From: Phoebastria nigripes
Taxonomy: Eukaryota; Chordata; Aves; Procellariiformes; Diomedeidae
DNA length: 64,000 bases
Direction of reading: 5' to 3'
Assembly (NCBI GenBank): GCA_035582835.1
Contig: JAYKAV010000778.1
Coordinates: forward strand, 211,532 to 275,531
Shown here: positions 58,301 to 64,000 of the stretch, in pieces
Position numbering within the stretch: position 1 is the first letter of the stretch
How the letters are laid out: every line of letters starts with the position of its first letter
Notes under the pieces: generated by a model
What the model saw: only the letters and a program-made list of their open reading frames with translations
Database searches by the model: none
Told to the model about the DNA's origin: nothing
Program-made: the position numbers and the translations under genes

Positions 58301-61300
58301 CTCTGGCTGTTAAGTACTCATGCTGTCACTGCCACCTCACCTGAGACCGACACTGCCGGGNTGGGCTCTGGGTGCCTCCTCCTCCTCAGAGGTGTAAACC
58401 CAGCAGTTCTTGTTTTGCTGCACCTACTTCAATCTCTGCCTACAAAACAGGTGTTGGGTGATGCAGGCTGGACCATTAGCTGGGTTTTGGGAACTGTTCC
58501 TAAGTGCAGACCTTAGGGAAAGGGAATCTGCGGTAGCTTGGGAAGCGGGGAAGGAGCAGGGACTTAAAGGCCTATTGCTGGGAAGAGCACAGCTATCTCC
58601 CCTAGCAGTGCCGGGGTGTTGCTGCCAGGGGCTTTGTTATGACTTGTGCAGTTACTCAAAGCTGAGGCAACTGCAGGTGTTAGTGTGATGCGAGAGAGGA
58701 ACTCGGGGCTTGTGGACATGCCTAGCGAAGCCCTGGCCCTTCCAGCCAGGGCTGGTAGATCAGGAAGTCCTCCTCCCAGCACCTCTTGTCCAGGCAAGAG
58801 AGGAGCTTGGAGCCTGACACCGTAGTGCTGTGCCTGCTTCTTTGCCTTCTGCTGAGGGTGCAGGCTGGGCGGCTTGTCCTAACTGCTGGGACAGGACAGA
58901 ATGTCTGCNAGGGTGGCCCTGGCCATGAAGAAATTATTTCTTGGTGGGTTTTCTTCTGTACTAAAATCTGCTTTAGCCATTGGTGTGAAAAAACTGGAAA
59001 AGTTGGAAGAATCACTGTCTCCCTTGCTGCACCTAACATCTATTCCTATACGCGACATCCGACTCTGTATCTGTCCGTCTCTATTTTGGAACTGCCAATA
59101 TTCCCGGTTTCACTTACACACTCCTGGTCCCATCTGAAAGGCTGCAGGACTCTGTGTAGCAGCTAAGAAACTTACACACTTCTGTGTGCAAACACCTAAA
59201 ACTGACTTAAAAGTTGACTTGCACTGGTTTAATTTGCCACAGTCCTTCCGCAGAGGGCAAGTTAAACAGAATGTGTACCCATGTAGTTTTGCTCTTGCTT
59301 AATTATCCAGTTTGTATATAGATAAGCCTGAGCTTTGATTTGGTCTTCTGTATGTGAGGAGTACACGTACATACATGCATATATGTATAAAAATATATAT
59401 TTGGACTTGTGTGTACAGCTTGCTATGCAAGATATTGCATTTATGGGGCACCAACTGCTGTGTAATAGCTTCCAGTGTGGACCTACTACGAGTACTAGGT
59501 GATGCCACTTTCAGAATAGTGTGCTAATTGGTGTTTAAGAGTTCCCACAGAATAGATAATACGCTGTAAATTTACACCCTTGCTTACGGCTCGTTCTTTT
59601 CCCCAGGTAGACAAGCCCTTTCCCTCCCAAACTCCTTCCTTCACGTAGATGGATTCCTCTTTCCCTCCCACACCTAAGTCTTTGATCTTTTTGCTGCGTG
59701 AGGCAGCCCATCCCATCTTGGGATCCTGGCACTGCCCTCTTGGATGCTGTTGCATTGCTTCTGACTCACTACAGCATCAGAATCCCACGCAAAGGATCTT
59801 TGGGGTTGGAGGGGAATTAATATTTTCTGTCTGGCTGACGTACAGTACTGCTAGCACCGCAGTGAACGATTGCCACAGAGTTGAGGGGTTGCTGGCTGTG
59901 TGCTATCCCTGTTCAAGTTGTGCTGTCAGACCAGGTTTTAGCAACTTGACGTTACGAGCTCGTTTTCAGGTCCGCTGTTGAGAATGCTGATGGGGCCGTG
60001 CCGTTGTTAGGAATGACAGAAAGCCTATTTGAATATTTTCCTATTGAAAAAAGGACTTGATTGGAAAGCGTATCTCAGTCGATCCTACAGAAAAGCAAAG
60101 TTTTCCTTCACCGTGGGGCAGTTTTAGATATAAACGGTGCCTATGTCTTGTCAATCCTGTGCTGACTTGCAACTGTTTAGATTATCTGTATCTCCCAGTA
60201 TAGATTTGAGGCTTTGCTACTACTGTCTGTTCATGCATTTCAACATGTCTTGTGTCAGCTCACTTCCAATTCCCCAGAATCCACTGGCACAAGAATTACT
60301 TTACTTTTGTGAAGCCCTTGCAAGTACTGCCAAAGCTTGGACGTACGGTTTCAAGCGTTTTGCAAATAATACAAAGCAACTGGAAGACGGAATCACTTAA
60401 TCTCTACTAAAAGCAGGGACAGGCCTAGTCCTACTTCATTTGCTGTGTTTTTCAAAACCAATTTTGACTTCACTGTAAATATTAAAAAAGAAAAAGTGGC
60501 ATGGCTTTTTTGTTTTTGTTTTATATGATTTATTCTGTATCTCTGCAGAGGTTACGGGTTCGTGAAATTCACGGATGAACTGGAACAGAAAAGAGCGCTG
60601 ACAGAGTGTCAAGGAGCTGTGGGGTTGGGCTCTAAACCTGTACGCTTGAGTGTGGCTATACCAAAAGCGTGAGTATAAGAGCAGCCAGATGTTTATATAA
60701 GAGCACCGTGATGTGAAATCACATGTATTTTTAAATGTCTTTTAGTGGTTTGGGTACATTTCCTGGATGTTTCCATCACAAAGTGAAGGAATACTCACGA
60801 ATATAGTAAAGTAGCTAGAGTATCAGAATGCACAGGAATTCGAAAAAATTATAACATTAGATCAAGACTAAGCATTTTACACTGTTTTTATTTGTATACA
60901 TTATTAAATACACACACATGTACACACACTGTATTTAAATATGACTATTTTTAAAGTATATGTTCCTTTGCATTAAATTGAAAGAGTCTAAATCTGCTTA
61001 TTGATTTCTGGATAGCAAAGCTCAATTACCTTGCTAATTCTATTATAATGTCTACTAAATATAAGTCTTTTGGGGCAGGGATTAACTTTTTTTTCTGTGT
61101 TTGTTCAGAACCTGATACAATGAGATCCTGGTCTGACTTGGGGCTCGTAGCACTAGGGTAATACAAATAACAGTAATTGCTCCCTATTTGAATAATATTT
61201 AGATTTTCAGTGACCTCAGAAGTCTTGGGGGGATAAGGAAGAGAAAAGCAGAAAAAGGGGGTGTATCGTGGTGAGAAGATTGATGTTTCCCTCTTCCTAC

Positions 61301-62908
61301 TTCTCACTAATTTCATCATTAGACATAGCTTTATGTGTGACATATTTTCATTTCCAAACAATATTTGTCATCTCATTATTTCAAATCTTGATAATCAGGT
61401 GAGATTCCCAGTTCCTTGGGAATGCTGCCATTTTATGGCAAGGAATGGGAATTTTAGTCAGCTCACAGGCTATTTAAGTTTATTTTTTTAATTACTTGTA
61501 GTCCTTTTTACTTCATGAGCTCTTCCAACTATGTGCATTGAAGACCACCCAGTTCAGTGGGAATGGGGACAACCAGTCGTTGGTTAGGCATCTGTACGAT
61601 AGTGGCAGAAGGGAGAGGTTTTTGACCATTCTTACTAAAGAAAACCCCAGTTCTTTTGCAAGGCTCTAAGTCTTTAACTCTTCATGTAAAGCAAGACTCA
61701 GTACCTTGTCTCAGGAAGCTGCAGAGTACTTAACTTCATCCTATTTATCAGAAGGAAAAAGGGACCCAAGAATCTGGATCATGGTTTGGGATTATTCTAA
61801 ACTGAGGCTCATAGTCCTGAACTCTTCCCTTCCCAAAGCCAGGAAGTGATACTAAATTACTCATAAAGAATGAAAGCAATGTTTATTAATGACGATGAAT
61901 ACGAATACAGGAAAGGGCGTTAAATTTAAACCACTACTTTCTTTCTGCAAATGTATGCAAATGATAAATACTGCTGCAGTAAACAGTGAATATATTTTAA
62001 AGACTGAAATTTGCATGTTAGACTAAGCCTTGTCTATGTACCATATTGTATCTTAAGCTATTTCACTGCTTTTTTTCATAGTTGTTCTGCATTATTTGCA
62101 ACTTATTCCTGCTTTATTTTTTTTAAGTAATCGTGTGAAACCAATGGAGTACAATCAGATGTACAACTATAATTATAACCAATATTACCAACAATATCAC
62201 AACTACTATGCCCAGTGGGGCTACGACCAGAACACAGGCAGTTACAGCTACAGCTATCCCCAGTATGGATACACGCAGAGCACAATGCAGGTAGGACAGC
62301 GCGACATACTCGCTCTTCAGTGATCTGTCAGCACAGAAACACGACATAGGTTACAAAACATTGGTGATGGACACATTTTATATTCAACGCTGGGGTCTTA
62401 ATATAACTACTTGATGAGGAAGTAAAACTGTTCAGCAGACTCTGGTCTGTACTGTTGCCTTGTATGGGGGATATTGCTGGGACTGGAGGGGTAAAAAGGT
62501 CTGGAGGGCACAAAGGGTCTCTTAATACAGTTGTCATGGTAGAAGGGTTCTCTTGATATGGGCAGTTGGACAGACAGTGCTAAGACTGCCTTCTGGGATA
62601 CTTCATAAGCCTTGCTTTAGAGGATAAAACAGATCAAGACAGCCACCCACTGCNCCACAGGGATTTCAAGAACTGCTGCCTCTGTTAGAAGTTTAGTGTG
62701 GGATCTCCCCCGTGGAGCCTGTTGGGAGTGGAACACGGGGCTTATGTGTGAAGAATTCTGTTGTAATCAGTCAGATATAAAAGTCAGTATATGACAGCAG
62801 TAATCAACAGATGATGTTCATAAAAGAAAAGATAAATAGCTGCTGTCCTAAGGTGTTTTTTTTTTTCCTTGCAGACATATGAAGAAGTTGGTGAGGATGC
62901 ATTGGAAG
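49250..62908 (+). CDS. TRNAU1AP: TRNAU1AP (SECp43), tRNA-selenocysteine-associated protein 1; 3' end beyond window
   Basis: Eight exons are visible: 49250-49276, 52333-52430, 53230-53329, 55831-55883, 57243-57374, 60549-60668, 62128-62290 and 62875-62908. They join in frame with GT-AG introns and give residues 1-242 of a protein that is 287 aa in human, nearly identical over this length. RRM1 (about 4-85) has RNP2 LWMGDL and RNP1 [11 protein letters not shown]2 (about 96-175) has RNP2 LFVGDL and RNP1 GYGFVKF. A Tyr/Gln-rich stretch follows ([20 protein letters not shown]). Family role: it binds selenocysteine tRNA, supports its methylation, and works with the EFSEC/SECISBP2 selenoprotein machinery, shuttling between nucleus and cytoplasm. 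The start has A at -3 and G at +4. The acidic C-terminal exon or exons lie past 64000. Confidence 0.98.
49386..51760. repeat. Degenerate CACACTCA/ACTG satellite in TRNAU1AP intron 1
   Basis: It starts with a pure (ACTG)n run (49386-49411), then ACACCCTCACAC blocks, and decays into CACTTACACGCTCA-type sequence for over 2 kb. From about 50140 to 51000 a higher-order unit of roughly 55-110 bp is visible. It is marked by recurring phrases such as GTCCCTCACTGCC, GTAGTGTCTCCACTGTCTGCC and GTAGCGTCCTTGCTGCCTGCC, each followed by CACAC. Open frames in it are repeat artefacts. Confidence 0.85.
52333..52430 (+). CDS. TRNAU1AP: TRNAU1AP exon 2 (RRM1)
   Basis: From acceptor TTTTATAG, residues 10-41 ([18 protein letters not shown] and onward to IIRNRLT), donor ACAGG/GTAACT, phase 2. 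Confidence 0.96.
53230..53329 (+). CDS. TRNAU1AP: TRNAU1AP exon 3 (RRM1 RNP1)
   Basis: Residues 43-75, including [20 protein letters not shown]. Acceptor TGTTCAG, donor CCG/GTAAGT. Confidence 0.97.
55831..55883 (+). CDS. TRNAU1AP: TRNAU1AP exon 4 (end of RRM1 and linker)
   Basis: Residues 76-92, [17 protein letters not shown]. Acceptor TTGTTTCAG, donor ACAG/GTAAAC, phase 2. Confidence 0.97.
57243..57374 (+). CDS. TRNAU1AP: TRNAU1AP exon 5 (RRM2 first half)
   Basis: Residues 94-136, beginning [19 protein letters not shown]. Acceptor TTTCTTTAG, donor TCCAA/GTAAGT, phase 2. Confidence 0.97.
57375..60548 (+). other. TRNAU1AP intron 5
   Basis: A 3.2-kb intron holding the inverted CR1 fragment near 58.1 kb. 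The remaining sequence has no supported exon. Confidence 0.85.
58068..58300 (-). repeat. Diverged CR1 3'-region fragment in TRNAU1AP intron 5
   Basis: Read on the plus strand, the segment has the order of phrases typical of an inverted CR1 tail: GAACCTCTGGAGGTCTCTTG, GGGATGGAGATAATACAACC, CTGGGCAGCGTGTTCCCAGTG and AATGAAGTTCTTCTTAATG. No reading frame survives. It lies opposite to the host gene's direction. Confidence 0.75.
60549..60668 (+). CDS. TRNAU1AP: TRNAU1AP exon 6 (RRM2 second half)
   Basis: Residues 138-176, beginning [20 protein letters not shown]. Acceptor CTCTGCAG, donor AAAGC/GTGAGT, phase 2. Confidence 0.97.
62128..62290 (+). CDS. TRNAU1AP: TRNAU1AP exon 7 (Tyr-rich region)
   Basis: Residues 178-231, a low-complexity stretch rich in Tyr, Asn, Gln and Ser, ending [10 protein letters not shown]. 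Acceptor TTTTTAAG, donor CAG/GTAGGA. Confidence 0.97.
62875..62908 (+). CDS. TRNAU1AP: TRNAU1AP exon 8
   Basis: Residues 232-242, [11 protein letters not shown], then one base of the next codon. Acceptor TTCCTTGCAG, donor GAAG/GTACGT. No following exon is found before 64000. Confidence 0.94.
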
Positions 62909-64000
62909 GTACGTTTCTTGAATTCGATATTGAAGTTGTCTGTTTGTTCTGCACTGATTAGAGATAGTCTCTTTCTCAAATTGGCCCTTAATTTCAATGT
63001 ATAATATACCTTTATCTTTGAGTAAATCTGAGGTCTGAGAAAATTTGTGGGTCGCTATCACCTAGCGCAATTGCATCCTTATTTTACAGTTGCTGTTCCT
63101 AGTCTGATCCTTGTCAGGACTGAAATTAATTGACTTCACTAGCATCGAGATTTTAATCTTCTATAGTACTCAAACTTTTATCCCTTTTTTAAGTATTTTT
63201 TCTGGTATGCTACAAAAACAATGTAGATATTCTGTTTTTCTGTAAAATCTTGGAATTTAGAGCCCAGGATACTTCACTGTGCTTTTAGTTTAAAAAAGAA
63301 ATAATATCAGTCAGCACACTGATAAAATATTTGCTTTAGCAGTCATTGCTTGAAATGGGCCACTAAACCATATTGGGGTTTTAGATATACATACAAACAG
63401 TTTTCATTTATTGATGCAAGAAAAAATCATTTCATACTAGCAGTTCCAAATTTCTGTGTTGAGTGGAATATGCACTATGTAGTGTATCTTATTCTTCTCT
63501 TTAAAAAAAAAATTAAAAATCACATGGTAACAGTAGAAAGCAGCTGGATCCTTTACAGGATCCATAGGTATCAGTAATGATGTCAATGAGAAAGCCCTTA
63601 ATGGCTTTTAAAAGCATTACAGGAGAGCTTTCCTTTCTCTGAAACTAACGCACCAGTACTGTGGTTAGAATATCTCTGGGGTGTCTTTTTCTCATTGATT
63701 AAATTAATATGTTGAAATTTGTAGGAAATTGAAATAACCTATTGCCAGTGTATCATTCCTTTTTCTTATTCTGTTCTCCTGTGATGTGTTACAACATGAT
63801 GTAGCTAAAACCGAACATGTTTACAAGCATTTTATTCCTGATGTGTTTTGTAGTTTTTCCATTCAGTCAGCTAGTTGCTTTGCACGCTGATAGTCACTTG
63901 CTAACCTATGTGATTGTGCTAGTCTGATAACCTGAGCTTTAGATTGTGGGTGGTGTTAGCTGAGCTTTACATCCTACAAGTGGTTTGGGGAATACGATGA

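Larger units (their letters stand above)
60669..64000 (+). other. TRNAU1AP introns 6 to 8 and right edge
   Basis: Introns of 1.5 and 0.6 kb, and 1.1 kb of intron 8 that runs off the window. A short ACACACAC stretch lies near 60909-60929. Nothing else was identified. Confidence 0.8.

Noticed and set aside
1..64000. CRISPR arrays, operons, bacterial insertion sequences and tRNA or rRNA genes
   Set aside because: The window is vertebrate nuclear DNA; no regularly spaced direct repeats or cloverleaf-forming genes were recognised.

Overview
The window is vertebrate nuclear DNA, almost certainly from a bird. It has split genes with GT-AG introns, a CR1 LINE ending in the CR1-type ATTCTATG repeat, two solo LTRs of avian endogenous-retrovirus types, and faint MIR-like remnants. 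Most of the long open frames in the GC-rich parts are not genes. Only two protein-coding genes can be supported.

Gene 1 (minus strand, exons between 15505 and 4824) is a complete five-exon CCN-family matricellular protein gene. The spliced product is 343 aa: signal peptide, IGFBP, VWC, TSP1 and C-terminal cystine-knot modules, one per exon, with all 38 expected cysteines (12+10+6+10). It looks most like CCN2 (CTGF) but sits beside TRNAU1AP, which in human lies at 1p35, where no CCN gene is known. Because 1p35 belongs to the EYA1/2/3/4 paralogon, and the other members lie on chromosomes that carry CCN2, CCN3/CCN4 and CCN5, this may be a fourth CCN ohnolog that mammals lost. That last step is inference.

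Gene 2 (plus strand, from 49250 to beyond the right edge) is TRNAU1AP (SECp43), the tRNA-Sec-associated two-RRM protein. Eight exons are visible (residues 1 to 242 of about 287). The last coding part lies outside the window.

Layout. 1-2944: GC-rich DNA with a possible leftward promoter at the extreme left (CArG and CRE-like sites). 2945-4089: solo LTR with a GGCTA target duplication. 4090-4823: 3' UTR and flank of the CCN gene. 4824-15640: CCN gene and promoter. 15640-48900: a gene desert with a second solo LTR (33281-33837, GTGAT duplication), a 5'-truncated and frameshifted CR1 (about 41345-42883), MIR-like remnants and one ancient repeat family in three copies. 48900-49390: CpG-island promoter of TRNAU1AP. 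49386-51760: a large degenerate CACACTCA-type satellite in TRNAU1AP intron 1. The remainder is TRNAU1AP.

The two genes are divergent and not functionally linked as far as the sequence shows: one makes a secreted matrix-signalling protein, the other acts in selenoprotein synthesis. The desert between them could hold enhancers for the CCN gene, but none can be proven by reading alone.
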